A stretch of DNA of 64,000 nucleotides from Williamsia sp. 1135 (GTDB taxonomy: Bacteria > Actinomycetota > Actinomycetes > Mycobacteriales > Mycobacteriaceae): contig NZ_MJEI01000105.1 in NCBI RefSeq assembly GCF_002095395.1, positions 124,001-188,000 on the forward strand, in the 5' to 3' direction. A program made the translations under genes and the position numbers. Below the pieces are notes generated by a model. The model worked only from the letters and a program-made list of their open reading frames with translations, made no database searches and was not told the origin of the DNA. Shown here piece after piece: positions 17,501 through 24,597 of this stretch (the first letter of the stretch is position 1; each line of letters starts with the position of its first letter).

Positions 17501-19130
17501 GCGTGCCCTGCGCGCGGTCCCAGACGATGCGTGGTCGGAGCTCGGCGAACTCGTCGGACGGATAACGCCCGGACAACAGGTCGAGAGTTGCGTCGAAGAC
17601 CGGTCGCGCCAACGTGGCGTACGGCGCGCTGCGGCGGACGGTCTGGTACCAGTCGTCGACGTCGATCGTGCCGGTGGCGCACGCGGCGACGGTCTGCTGC
17701 GCGAGTACGTCGAGTGGGTTGGCGGGAACGGTGAGTTCTTCGATCAGTCCGTCCGTCATCCGCTCGACGAGTACCGCGCACCGCAGCAGATCTCCGCGGT
17801 GCTTGGGAAACAGCACGCCCTGACTGATCTCACCGACCTGGTGACCGGCGCGCCCGATCCGCTGCAGGCCGCTGGCCACCGAGGGGGGCGCCTCGACCTG
17901 GATAACCAGATCGACCGCGCCCATGTCGATACCGAGCTCGAGGCTGCTGGTGGCCACCACGCAGCGCAGGCGGCCGGACTTGAGTTCGTCCTCGATCTGC
18001 CCCCGGACCTCTTTGCTCACCGAGCCGTGGTGGGCGCGGGCCAGCAGCGGTTCGGCCCCGGAGCTGATGCCACTACCGAGCATCTGTGCCGGGGCCCCGC
18101 CGGGAACCGCCGGGTTGGGCGCAGATTCGGTGGGCTCGCCGAGGCGGGTGGCGTGCACCTCGTTGAGGCGGGCCGTCAGCTGTTCAGACAGCCGTCGCGA
18201 GTTGGTGAACACGATGGTCGACCGGTTCTTCTCGATGAGATCGACGATCGAGCTCTCGACGTACGGCCACAGGGAGCCGGCCGCGGGCGCCGATGCCTCG
18301 TCGTCGATCTCTTCGCTGCTCGCGATCACCGGGATGTTGGTCATGTCGGCGACCGGCACGTTGACCGACAGGTCGAAGGTCTTGGCGGCGGGTGGCTGGA
18401 CCACGGTGCATGGCCTGCTCCCCGAGAGGAAGCCGGCGATGCGCTCGGGCGGGCGCACGGTTGCCGACAGTCCGATGCGCTGAGCCGGTTTTTCGAGCAG
18501 GGTGTCGAGACGCTCGAGGGACAACGCCAGGTGGGTGCCGCGCTTGGTGCCGGCCACGGCATGCACTTCGTCGACGATCACCGTCTCGACGTTCTCCAGC
18601 GTCTCCCGTGCTGCCGAGGTGAGCATCAGGAACAGCGACTCGGGCGTGGTGATCAGGATGTCGGGCGGCTTGCGCAGGAGTTGTCTGCGCTGCGCGGCCG
18701 GGGTGTCGCCGGAACGCACCCCGACGGTGATGTCCGCGATCGGCTGGTCGATCCGCTGCGCTGCGCGCGTGAGGCCGATCAGCGGGGCCCGTAGGTTCCG
18801 CTCGACATCCACGGCCAGTGCCTTGAGCGGTGAGACATAGAGAACCCGGGTGCCGGTGGTCGCCACCTCGGACTCCGGCCGCGACAGCTGATCGAGTGCC
18901 CACAGGAATGCCGACAACGTCTTACCCGAGCCGGTGGGCGCGACCACCAGCGTGTTCTCGCCGGCGGAGATGGCGTTCCAGGCTCCGAGCTGCGCCGAGG
19001 TCGGTTCGGGGAACGCCGAGGTGAACCACGCGCGGGTGGGCGCGGCAAAGCGGCCCATGACCTGCTGCGGGTCTAGCCCGGCGGGGGCTGAGGGGGAGGA
19101 CTTGCGGGCGGCCATTGCTCCATGATCCAC
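14535..19130 (-). CDS. lhr: Large ATP-dependent helicase-related protein Lhr
   Basis: A 1531-residue superfamily 2 helicase that translocates 3'-5' on DNA and unwinds duplexes and DNA-RNA hybrids; in mycobacteria it is tied to DNA damage repair. Visible motifs are Walker A VVAPTGSGKT (near residue 65), VIVDEVHAV (motif II), GLSATVRPPERI (motif III) and QRIGRAGHQ (motif VI). The long C-terminal region fits full-length Lhr (about 1510-1540 residues). The first ATG (19130, MDHGAM) has no clear ribosome site; the ATG at 19115 (MAARKSS) has GGAG very close. The gene is divergent from the cbtB riboswitch. In M. tuberculosis lhr lies in the same genomic neighbourhood as glpD2. Confidence 0.95.
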   Translation of the reverse strand: MDHGAMAARKSSPSAPAGLDPQQVMGRFAAPTRAWFTSAFPEPTSAQLGAWNAISAGENTLVVAPTGSGKTLSAFLWALDQLSRPESEVATTGTRVLYVSPLKALAVDVERNLRAPLIGLTRAAQRIDQPIADITVGVRSGDTPAAQRRQLLRKPPDILITTPESLFLMLTSAARETLENVETVIVDEVHAVAGTKRGTHLALSLERLDTLLEKPAQRIGLSATVRPPERIAGFLSGSRPCTVVQPPAAKTFDLSVNVPVADMTNIPVIASSEEIDDEASAPAAGSLWPYVESSIVDLIEKNRSTIVFTNSRRLSEQLTARLNEVHATRLGEPTESAPNPAVPGGAPAQMLGSGISSGAEPLLARAHHGSVSKEVRGQIEDELKSGRLRCVVATSSLELGIDMGAVDLVIQVEAPPSVASGLQRIGRAGHQVGEISQGVLFPKHRGDLLRCAVLVERMTDGLIEELTVPANPLDVLAQQTVAACATGTIDVDDWYQTVRRSAPYATLARPVFDATLDLLSGRYPSDEFAELRPRIVWDRAQGTLTGRPGAQRLAVTSGGAIPDRGLFAVYMVGEKQTRVGELDEEMVYESRVGDVFALGATSWRIEDITHDRVLVTPAFGQAGRLPFWHGDSIGRPAELGEAIGKFVGELSKPGKLGAHAERLGLNEFARDNLAQLVSEQQAATGHLPTDRTLLVERFRDELGDWRVILHSPYGLRVHAPWASAVAARLQQDYGIDGAVSAADDGIIVRLPDTDDQPPGAALFHFDPDEIEQIVTEQLGGSAMFASRFRECAARALLLPRRNPGKRAPLWQQRQRSAQLLDVARKFPQFPIILEAFRECLQDVYDLPALVGMLTKVADRRLRVIEIETETPSPMASSLLFGYVGAFMYADDAPLAERRAATLSLDTALLAQLLGRVDLRELLDQNVIADTEAKLQRLHPDRQARDIEGIADLLRWLGPLSESDVAARFTGDEPLPLLAQLVSAGRAIEVPRGGSLLFAAAEDAGRLRDGLGIPPPQGLPMAFLEPVDDPLGDLIGRYARTHGPFVAADAATALGLGVAVVRDTLVRLASSRRVVEGDFRPEPEGTLRSSEQWCNTEVLSGLRRASLAASRAEVAPVSHETYARFVTGWQHVTRQSRLRGIDGVSAVIDQLAGVPIPASAWESLVLPARVADYRPDMLDELTAGGEVLWAGHGRLSGSDGWISLHPADLAEDSLPTPAEIDMGELHQRVLDHLAPGGAFFFRQLSESMAVGGVTPLGSELEMVLWDLAWAGLISNDTFTPVRSLLGPGRKPGAVRSAPAHRGRRRFARTPRTAPQSMTGRWFVLPAPISDPTLAVAAQCTALLDRYGVVTKGAVMTEGIVGGFSRVYKALTGFEDSGKVRRGYYIDGLGGAQFAATTTVDRLRDEVEPIGQTAIALAATDPANPYGSALAWPQQSEGHRPGRKPGALVVLVDGHLVLFVERGGKTVLTFSTDSEQLAAATAALARVVTRGQVDRLYVERVDGEPVLTGALAEHLRDSGFDPTPRGLRLRRTG

Positions 19131-19171
19131 GAGAGGTCGGACATCGTCGGTGGTCTAGATCTTCCCTGCAG

Positions 19172-19201
19172 TTGACCGGGTAAAACGCAGCGGAATACAG
19201 T
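19172..19201 (+). promoter_or_regulatory. Putative promoter of the cbtB leader
   Basis: TTGACC (19172-19177) and TACAGT (19196-19201) are 18 bases apart. A start near 19208 would place the first transcribed base at the edge of the cobalamin aptamer, which supports the call. Sequence match only. Confidence 0.4.
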
Positions 19202-19204
19202 CAC

Positions 19205-19315
19205 TGCGGACCAGGTGAACGGGAAATCCGGTGTGAATCCGGAACGGTCGCGCCACTGTGAGTTCCGTCGGGCTTCGCCTGGTGGGCGAGTCAGGGCTCC
19301 GGCACTTGGTGACAA
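19205..19315 (+). ncRNA. Cobalamin riboswitch (compact type) upstream of cbtB
   Basis: Aptamer landmarks appear in the expected order: CGGGAAATCCGGTG, GAATCCGG, CGCGCCACTGTGAG and GAGTCAGGGCTCC. The closing stem pairs ACCAGGTG (19210-19217) with CACTTGGT (19303-19310), with one G-U pair. The short distance between the ends (about 100 bases) points to a compact cobalamin aptamer. Downstream, CGCGGGA (19328-19334) can pair with TCCCGCG (19342-19348), which abuts the GAGAGGAGA ribosome site, so control is probably at translation initiation. The controlled genes are the cobalt transporter pair cbtB-cbtA. Confidence 0.9.
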
Positions 19316-19327
19316 ACACACGCATGA

Positions 19328-19356
19328 CGCGGGACGCGTAATCCCGCGAGAGGAGA
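19328..19356 (+). promoter_or_regulatory. Hairpin abutting the cbtB ribosome binding site
   Basis: A perfect 7-bp stem CGCGGGA/TCCCGCG with loop CGCGTAA, followed directly by the Shine-Dalgarno stretch at 19348-19356 and ATG 19362. It is the likely expression platform of the riboswitch. No run of T follows, so a terminator is less likely. Confidence 0.5.
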
Positions 19357-19361
19357 TACCA

Positions 19362-19598
19362 ATGTCCAGTTCGTCAATGGCGCAGTCCCTTTCGGCAAAG
19401 CCGGCCCTGGCGATAGCGGTGCCCGACGTGTCCGCGATCAACGCCGCGCTGTGGCTGACCGCCACCACGCTGGTCGCTGCTCTCGCCTACTATTTCCTCG
19501 GTTTCGATCAAGGGGCGGTGTCCGTTTTCGGCAGTGACACCCACGTTCACGAGTACATTCACGACGCCCGCCACTTCCTCGGCTTCCCCTGCCACTGA
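19362..19598 (+). CDS. cbtB: CbtB family cobalt transporter subunit
   Basis: A 78-residue membrane protein with one transmembrane helix (about residues 25-46) and the C-terminal His-rich motif HVHEYIHDARHFLGFPCH, typical of CbtB, thought to bind cobalt. With CbtA it forms a predicted cobalt uptake system feeding cobalamin synthesis. The start is ATG 19362, after GAGAGGAGA and the riboswitch; the frame is open further upstream, but that part is the riboswitch itself. The next gene, cbtA, starts 29 bases downstream. Confidence 0.92.
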   Translation: MSSSSMAQSLSAKPALAIAVPDVSAINAALWLTATTLVAALAYYFLGFDQGAVSVFGSDTHVHEYIHDARHFLGFPCH

Positions 19599-19627
19599 GC
19601 CACCGAAGCCACTGAGGAACTGAATTC

Positions 19628-20446
19628 ATGGAAAAGAAGTTCATTGGCGCCGGCCTGCTCTCAGGCCTGGTCGCCGGATTACTCGCGTTCGTTTTCGCTC
19701 GTATCTACATCGAACCGCTCGTGGAGCGGGCCATCGGCTACGAAGAGGGCCGCGGACATGCGGAACTCGAATTGGCTGGGGGCGACGCCGGTCATGAGCA
19801 CGGCGAGGTCTTCAGCCGGGCCGTCCAGCAGAACTGGGGCGCCAGTACGGGCACGGTTGTCTTCGGCCTGATCATCGGTGCGTTCTTCGCGGTCGCGTTC
19901 ACCGTTGTCTGGTCGTACGTCGGCCGTCGCTACCCGCTGGTCGATCCTCGCGTCGTCGCCGGGCTTCTCGCCGTCGGGGGATTCATGGCGGTGTACCTGA
20001 TCCCGTTCAGTGCATACCCGGCCAATCCTCCCGCCGTCGGCAGCGACGACACCATCGGTGCGCGCAGCGGCGCTTACCTCACGATCCTGCTGCTGTCCGT
20101 GGCATTCCTCATCGCGGCGACCGTGCTGGCCTTCTGGCTCGCGCCGCGCATCGGTGGTCTGCTCTCGGCAGTCGCCGGTGTGGTTGCCTACTTCATCGCG
20201 GTCGGTATCAGTATCGCGCTGCTACCGAGCTTCGACGAGGTGCCCGGACCACTGCTGGACGGCAACACCATCGTGTTCCCGGGATTCCCGGCTGATGTCG
20301 TCGGCGATTTCCGGTACTACTCGATCGTCAACCAGGTGATTCTGTGGGGCGTCCTGGGGCTCGGATTCGCGTTGTCGCTCACCTGGATCGGCAAGCGCGC
20401 CGGCCGCGAGGCGGGCGTCGCAACACCTCAGAGAAGCGTTCGCTGA
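19628..20446 (+). CDS. cbtA: CbtA family cobalt transporter subunit
   Basis: A 272-residue membrane protein of the CbtA family with about five to six hydrophobic helices (residues 5-25, 75-100, 115-135, 155-175, 180-200, 235-255). A His/Glu-rich segment, GGDAGHEHGE, in the first outer loop could bind metal. With CbtB it forms a predicted cobalt importer under cobalamin riboswitch control. GAGGAA precedes ATG 19628. The stop overlaps the likely start of the phosphatase-like gene. Confidence 0.92.
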   Translation: MEKKFIGAGLLSGLVAGLLAFVFARIYIEPLVERAIGYEEGRGHAELELAGGDAGHEHGEVFSRAVQQNWGASTGTVVFGLIIGAFFAVAFTVVWSYVGRRYPLVDPRVVAGLLAVGGFMAVYLIPFSAYPANPPAVGSDDTIGARSGAYLTILLLSVAFLIAATVLAFWLAPRIGGLLSAVAGVVAYFIAVGISIALLPSFDEVPGPLLDGNTIVFPGFPADVVGDFRYYSIVNQVILWGVLGLGFALSLTWIGKRAGREAGVATPQRSVR

Positions 20447-20976
20447 GACTACGACTGATCACCGCGGCCCGGACCGGGCCCAACGTGGCACTGCGGTTCG
20501 GTGCGCACGACGATCCACTCGACAAACGCGGTCGCGCCGATTGCGCGCGGCTGCGTTTGTCGTATCCGGACACGGTCCGCATCGCGCCGGATCGATCGGC
20601 GATCGAAACAGCCGCAGAGATCGGGGCGGACGGGGTCGTCGACAACGCGCTGAAAGCACTGGATCTGGGGCGATGGGAAGGCCTCACGCCGGACCAGGTC
20701 GATCCCATGGACCTCGGGGAGTGGTTCGGCGATCCCGGCGCGAATCCTCATGGCGGCGAGAGCATCACGGCATTTCTTGCGCGCCTGACCGACTGGCTCG
20801 ACACCGCGTGGACAGTCGATGTCGGTGCGGTGGTCGGGTGCGGGACCGCGCAGGGCCTCGTCGCCGCGGCCACCGGGGTGAGCTTCTGGGGCGTCGAGGT
20901 GGCGCCTGCCGGGGTGGTCGATCTCGAACGCCGAGGTGGGCGATGGCGGCTGCAGTTGGGCTCGACCGATTTCTGA
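20443..20976 (+). CDS. Histidine-phosphatase-superfamily protein lacking the catalytic His
   Basis: About 178 residues with the outline of the histidine phosphatase (phosphoglycerate mutase-like) fold: a first strand RLRLITAARTG, then a helix (DKRGRADCARL), ALDLGRWEGLTPDQVD and HGGESITAFLARLTDWLD. Where active members read RHG, this one reads AAR, so the phospho-accepting His is absent; the family Glu and late His are also changed. In the same place other bacteria carry a cobalamin-pathway phosphatase. The start is uncertain: no ATG/GTG/TTG lies near the fold start, CTG at 20443 overlaps the cbtA stop (CTGA) with GAGAAG upstream, and GTG 20344 would overlap cbtA by 103 bases. Confidence 0.65.
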   Translation: MRLRLITAARTGPNVALRFGAHDDPLDKRGRADCARLRLSYPDTVRIAPDRSAIETAAEIGADGVVDNALKALDLGRWEGLTPDQVDPMDLGEWFGDPGANPHGGESITAFLARLTDWLDTAWTVDVGAVVGCGTAQGLVAAATGVSFWGVEVAPAGVVDLERRGGRWRLQLGSTDF

Positions 20977-20985
20977 AACCTGTTC

Positions 20986-21001
20986 CTGAAAATGATTTCA
21001 G
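20986..21001. promoter_or_regulatory. Putative operator before the acyl-CoA dehydrogenase
   Basis: The dyad CTGAAA-ATGA-TTTCAG has perfect 6-bp arms, 49 bases before the likely ATG. A further CTGAAA lies 14 bases upstream. The regulator could be the TetR encoded 1.4 kb downstream, but that gene's own upstream dyad is different in sequence. Confidence 0.35.
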
Positions 21002-21049
21002 ATTCTAGTATTGGCAGAAAGAACGATTGCTGACGCTAGGGGAAATTGC

Positions 21050-22285
21050 ATGTTCGAGTGGTCCGAAGAAGACCTGATGGTGCGCGACGCGGTACGCGGG
21101 TTCATCGACAAAGAGATCCGTCCGCACATCGATGAGCTCGAGACCGGCGCGCTGCCGCCGTACGACATCGTCCGGAATCTGCTCAAGACCTTCGGTGTCG
21201 ACGCCATGGCGACCGATTCCCTGGAGAAGGAGTTCGCCCACGACGAGGCCGTGGCCCGCGGCGAGGCCGAGCCCAAGAAGCCCTCGCCCGGGGCGGGTAT
21301 GACATCGATGGGCTCGATCCTCAACATCGAACTGGCGGGCGTGAGCTTGGGCATCGTCGCCTCGATGGGCGTGAGTCTGGGGCTGACGCCCTCGACGATC
21401 CGGTCCAAGGGCACCTTGGCGCAGAAGAAGCGTTGGCTCCCGGACCTGGTCACCATGAACAAGGTGGGCGCCTGGGCCATCACTGAACCCGATTCGGGCT
21501 CAGATGCGCTGGGTGGCATGAAGACGACCGTCAAGCGAGACGGTGAGAACTACATCCTCAACGGGCAGAAGACCTTCATCACCAACGGGCCGTTCGCCGA
21601 TACGATCGTCGTTTTCGCGAAGCTCGACGACGGTGATGCGAGTGTCGACCGGCGCCGTCGCAAGGTGCTCACGTTCGTGCTCGACAAGGGCATGGAGGGA
21701 TTGGCGCAGGGCAAGCCGTTCAAGAAGATGGGCATCATGTCCTCGCCGACCGGAGAGCTCTTCTTCGACAACGTCAAACTCGACAAGGACCGTCTCCTCG
21801 GTGAGACGGAAGAGGTCGGTGCGAAGGGCGGCGGTGACGGCGCGAAAGCCGGATTCGTGCTCGAGCGCGTAGGCATCGCCTCGCTCTCGCTGGGCATCAT
21901 CAACGAATGTCAGCGCTTGTGCGTCGACTACGCCAAGCAGCGCACGCTGTGGGGCAAGCCGATCTCCGAACTTCAGCTGATCCAGCTCAAGTTGGCGGAG
22001 ATGGAGGTGGCCCGCTTCAACGTCCAGAACATGGTGTTCCACGCGCTCGAGCGGGCGCAGTCGGGCAAGCCTCTGGACCTCGCGGAGGCCTCGGCGATGA
22101 AGCTCTATTCCTCCCGGGCGGCCACCGATGTCGCCATGGAGGCGATCCAGTTGTTCGGCGGCAACGGGTACATGACCGAGTATCGGGTCGAGCAACTTGC
22201 CCGCGACGCGAAGTCGCTGATGATCTACGCCGGCAGCAACGAAATCCAGACCACCCACGTGGCCAAAGGCGTCCTGGCCAGGTAG
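21050..22285 (+). CDS. Acyl-CoA dehydrogenase
   Basis: A 411-residue FAD-dependent acyl-CoA dehydrogenase, placing a double bond next to the thioester. Visible are WAITEPDSGSDA (flavin contact), GQKTFITNG, and the C-terminal FGGNGYMTEYRVEQLARD. At the usual catalytic-Glu site of medium-chain enzymes it reads IYAGSNEIQ, without Glu; a Glu stands instead at VLERVGIASLSLG, the position used by isovaleryl-CoA and long-chain enzymes. The substrate is therefore open. ATG 21050 is chosen because AGGGGA lies 6 bases before it; an earlier start at 21011 has no such site. The TetR operon follows 147 bases downstream. Confidence 0.92.
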   Translation: MFEWSEEDLMVRDAVRGFIDKEIRPHIDELETGALPPYDIVRNLLKTFGVDAMATDSLEKEFAHDEAVARGEAEPKKPSPGAGMTSMGSILNIELAGVSLGIVASMGVSLGLTPSTIRSKGTLAQKKRWLPDLVTMNKVGAWAITEPDSGSDALGGMKTTVKRDGENYILNGQKTFITNGPFADTIVVFAKLDDGDASVDRRRRKVLTFVLDKGMEGLAQGKPFKKMGIMSSPTGELFFDNVKLDKDRLLGETEEVGAKGGGDGAKAGFVLERVGIASLSLGIINECQRLCVDYAKQRTLWGKPISELQLIQLKLAEMEVARFNVQNMVFHALERAQSGKPLDLAEASAMKLYSSRAATDVAMEAIQLFGGNGYMTEYRVEQLARDAKSLMIYAGSNEIQTTHVAKGVLAR

Positions 22286-22384
22286 TTTCCCGGCACAAAT
22301 CCAGGCGAAGCAGGAAGACCCAGGAGCTGCAGCTGCTGGGTCTTCCTGCTTGTGCTGGGTCTTCACCGGCAACGCAGGACCAAC

Positions 22385-22410
22385 TTACAAACAGACTGGA
22401 CTGTTTCTAA
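22385..22410. promoter_or_regulatory. Putative autoregulatory TetR operator
   Basis: TTACAAACAG and CTGTTTCTAA face each other across 6 bases, pairing at 9 of 10 positions. The site ends 22 bases before the TetR start, where it would overlap the promoter of the TetR-monooxygenase-oxidase operon. Confidence 0.55.
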
Positions 22411-22432
22411 GTTCTCCGCTAACCTCCTGAGT

Positions 22433-23041
22433 GTGGCGACCAACACAGCAACGACCCATGAGACGGATGGGGACAGAGCGCCGACCCGCACGCAGGCCGA
22501 GCGCACCGCGCAGATGCGTGCGCGCCTGCTCGATGCGGCCATCTCGTGCCTCATCGACAAGGGGTATTCCGGTACCAGCACGCAGGAGATCTCGCGGCGT
22601 GCCGGTGTGTCCCGGGGTGCACAACTCCATCACTTCCCGACGAAAGAGTCACTGGTGGTCGCGGCCGTCGAGCACCTTGTCGAGCAACGGTTGGCGGAAT
22701 TGCTCGAAGCGCACGCGGCCGGACAACGAGCGAGCGTGGAGGTCTTCCTCGACGCGTTCTCGGGGCCCCTGTTCTACGCCGCACTCGAACTGTGGATTGC
22801 CGCTCGCACCGACCCTGCGCTGCATGCGGCGGTTCTGCCCCTCGAGGCGCGGGTCAACGAGGCGATCAACACCGGTGGTGCCGTGATCTTCGGCGACCGG
22901 ATGACACCAGAAGCAATAGAGATCAGCGTCGAACTGGCGCGCGGACTCGCCGTCTCGGCGCTGTTCCGCAACGACAAGTCCGACCAGGAGCTACGCAAAC
23001 GCCTGGTCCCGATATGGGAGGCCATGGTGACAACCAGATGA
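22433..23041 (+). CDS. TetR family regulator of the BVMO/GMC operon
   Basis: A 202-residue TetR repressor. The helix-turn-helix lies at about residues 20-65 (TSTQEISRRAGVSRGAQLHHFPTKESLVVAAVE). The chain ends at 23041 inside an ATGA overlap with the monooxygenase gene, so it is the first gene of that operon. GTG 22433 is chosen; no clear ribosome site precedes it, so the message may be leaderless or nearly so. A strong dyad with 10-bp arms lies at 22385-22410, which suggests autoregulation. The inducer is unknown but is probably a substrate of the downstream oxidases. Confidence 0.9.
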   Translation: MATNTATTHETDGDRAPTRTQAERTAQMRARLLDAAISCLIDKGYSGTSTQEISRRAGVSRGAQLHHFPTKESLVVAAVEHLVEQRLAELLEAHAAGQRASVEVFLDAFSGPLFYAALELWIAARTDPALHAAVLPLEARVNEAINTGGAVIFGDRMTPEAIEISVELARGLAVSALFRNDKSDQELRKRLVPIWEAMVTTR

Positions 23042-24597
23042 CCACTATCAAGACCGACAAGGCGCCGCTCGCAGCGTTGCCCACGCACGTCGACACCCTG
23101 ATCGTCGGTACCGGCTTTGCCGGTCTGGCTGCCGCGCACAGGATCTTGAAAGGTAACCGCAACGCCGACGTGATCCTCATCGAACGGGCAGGCGACGTCG
23201 GTGGCACCTGGCGCGACAACACCTACCCCGGTGCGGCCTGCGACGTGCCGAGCAACCTCTACTCGTTCTCGTTCGCGCCGAGTCCGGACTGGTCGAACAA
23301 CTATGCGCGGCAACCGGAGATCTTCAGCTACCTGCGTTCGGTCGCCGACGACTTCGGGTTTCGCGAGCGCACACTGTTCGATTGCGAGCTGCTGGGCGGA
23401 CGCTGGGATCCGCAGCTCGCGCGTTGGGTAGTGGAGACGTCGCGCGGAATGGTCTCCGCGAAGGTGCTCGTCGCCGCCACCGGAACGCTGTCGAATCCAA
23501 GCCTGCCGAATGTACCCGGCATCGGCGACTTCACCGGCACGATGTTCCACAGCGCCACCTGGGATCACAGTTTCGATCCGACCGGAAAGCGCATCGCCGT
23601 TGTCGGCACCGGCGCCTCGGCGATCCAGTTCGTCCCCGAATTAGCCGATCCCGCAGCACATCTGACGGTACTCCAGCGCACACCCGCATGGATCATCCCC
23701 AGGCTCGATCGCCCGGTCGGCAAGCTGGAGCGCGCTCTCTACCGAACATTGCCCCCTTCGCAGAAGATCGCTCGCGGAGGTCTGTACCTGTACCGCGAAG
23801 CGTATGTCGTCGCGTTGGCGAAGTTCACGTTCTTGCTTCCGTTGTTCAAGTTGCTGGCGACGACTCAGTTGCGTAAGCAAGTGAAAGACCCTGTGCTCCG
23901 CAAGAAGTTGACGCCGAAGTTCACCATCGGCTGCAAGCGGATGCTGCTCAGCAACACCTGGTTACCCACACTGGCGCGTCCGGACGTGAACCTCGTCGAC
24001 CACGGGGTGTCCGCCGTGACCGCCGACGGTGTGGTCGACTCCTCGGGCGTCGAGCACAAGGTGGACGCGGTGATCTTCGGAACCGGTTTCACCGCCACGG
24101 AACCACCGGTCGCGAAGGTGCTCCACGGCACCGATGGACGCAGCCTCGCGGAGATCTGGGACGGTAGCCCCAACGCGTATCGCGGAACCACGGTCCACGG
24201 GTTTCCGAACCTCTTCCTGATGTACGGTCCGAACACCAACCTCGGACACAGCTCGATCGTGTACATGCTCGAGTCGCAGGCCAACTACATCAGCTCCGCT
24301 CTCGAACAGATGGCTGATCGGAACTTGGTCAGCATCAACGTGAATCAGCGTTCCCAGGACTTCTACAACTCGGCGATCGACGAGGGTCTCGACGGTACGG
24401 TCTGGAACTCCGGTGGTTGCTCGAGCTGGTACTTCGACAAGAACGGCAGAAACTCGGTGATGTGGCCGACGTTCACCTGGGGATTCCGGCAGTTGCTGCG
24501 CTCCGCCGATCTCGGTGACTACGAACTCGACAAGAACGACACACCCGGTGGTGCAGATCTGCCTGCGCGCCGGTCACAGGAAAGCGAGTCCGCATGA
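23038..24597 (+). CDS. Baeyer-Villiger type flavin monooxygenase
   Basis: A 519-residue NADPH- and FAD-dependent monooxygenase. It has the FAD Rossmann site LIVGTGFAGLAAAH, GGTWRDNTYPGAACDVPS, the class fingerprint FTGTMFHSATWD (FxGxxxHxxxW) and the NADPH site IAVVGTGASAIQ. Such enzymes insert oxygen next to a ketone, giving an ester or lactone. Start and stop overlap both neighbours by ATGA, so it is translated with the TetR upstream and the GMC oxidase downstream. Pairing with a ChoD-like oxidase suggests a sterol, terpenoid or fatty ketone substrate; this is an inference. Confidence 0.92.
   Translation: MTTIKTDKAPLAALPTHVDTLIVGTGFAGLAAAHRILKGNRNADVILIERAGDVGGTWRDNTYPGAACDVPSNLYSFSFAPSPDWSNNYARQPEIFSYLRSVADDFGFRERTLFDCELLGGRWDPQLARWVVETSRGMVSAKVLVAATGTLSNPSLPNVPGIGDFTGTMFHSATWDHSFDPTGKRIAVVGTGASAIQFVPELADPAAHLTVLQRTPAWIIPRLDRPVGKLERALYRTLPPSQKIARGGLYLYREAYVVALAKFTFLLPLFKLLATTQLRKQVKDPVLRKKLTPKFTIGCKRMLLSNTWLPTLARPDVNLVDHGVSAVTADGVVDSSGVEHKVDAVIFGTGFTATEPPVAKVLHGTDGRSLAEIWDGSPNAYRGTTVHGFPNLFLMYGPNTNLGHSSIVYMLESQANYISSALEQMADRNLVSINVNQRSQDFYNSAIDEGLDGTVWNSGGCSSWYFDKNGRNSVMWPTFTWGFRQLLRSADLGDYELDKNDTPGGADLPARRSQESESA

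Noticed and set aside
17001-18794. 597-codon open frame on the plus strand inside lhr
   Set aside because: Shadow of the high-GC lhr reading frame; composition is Arg/Gly/Asp-rich with no known motif, while the minus-strand frame carries all helicase motifs.
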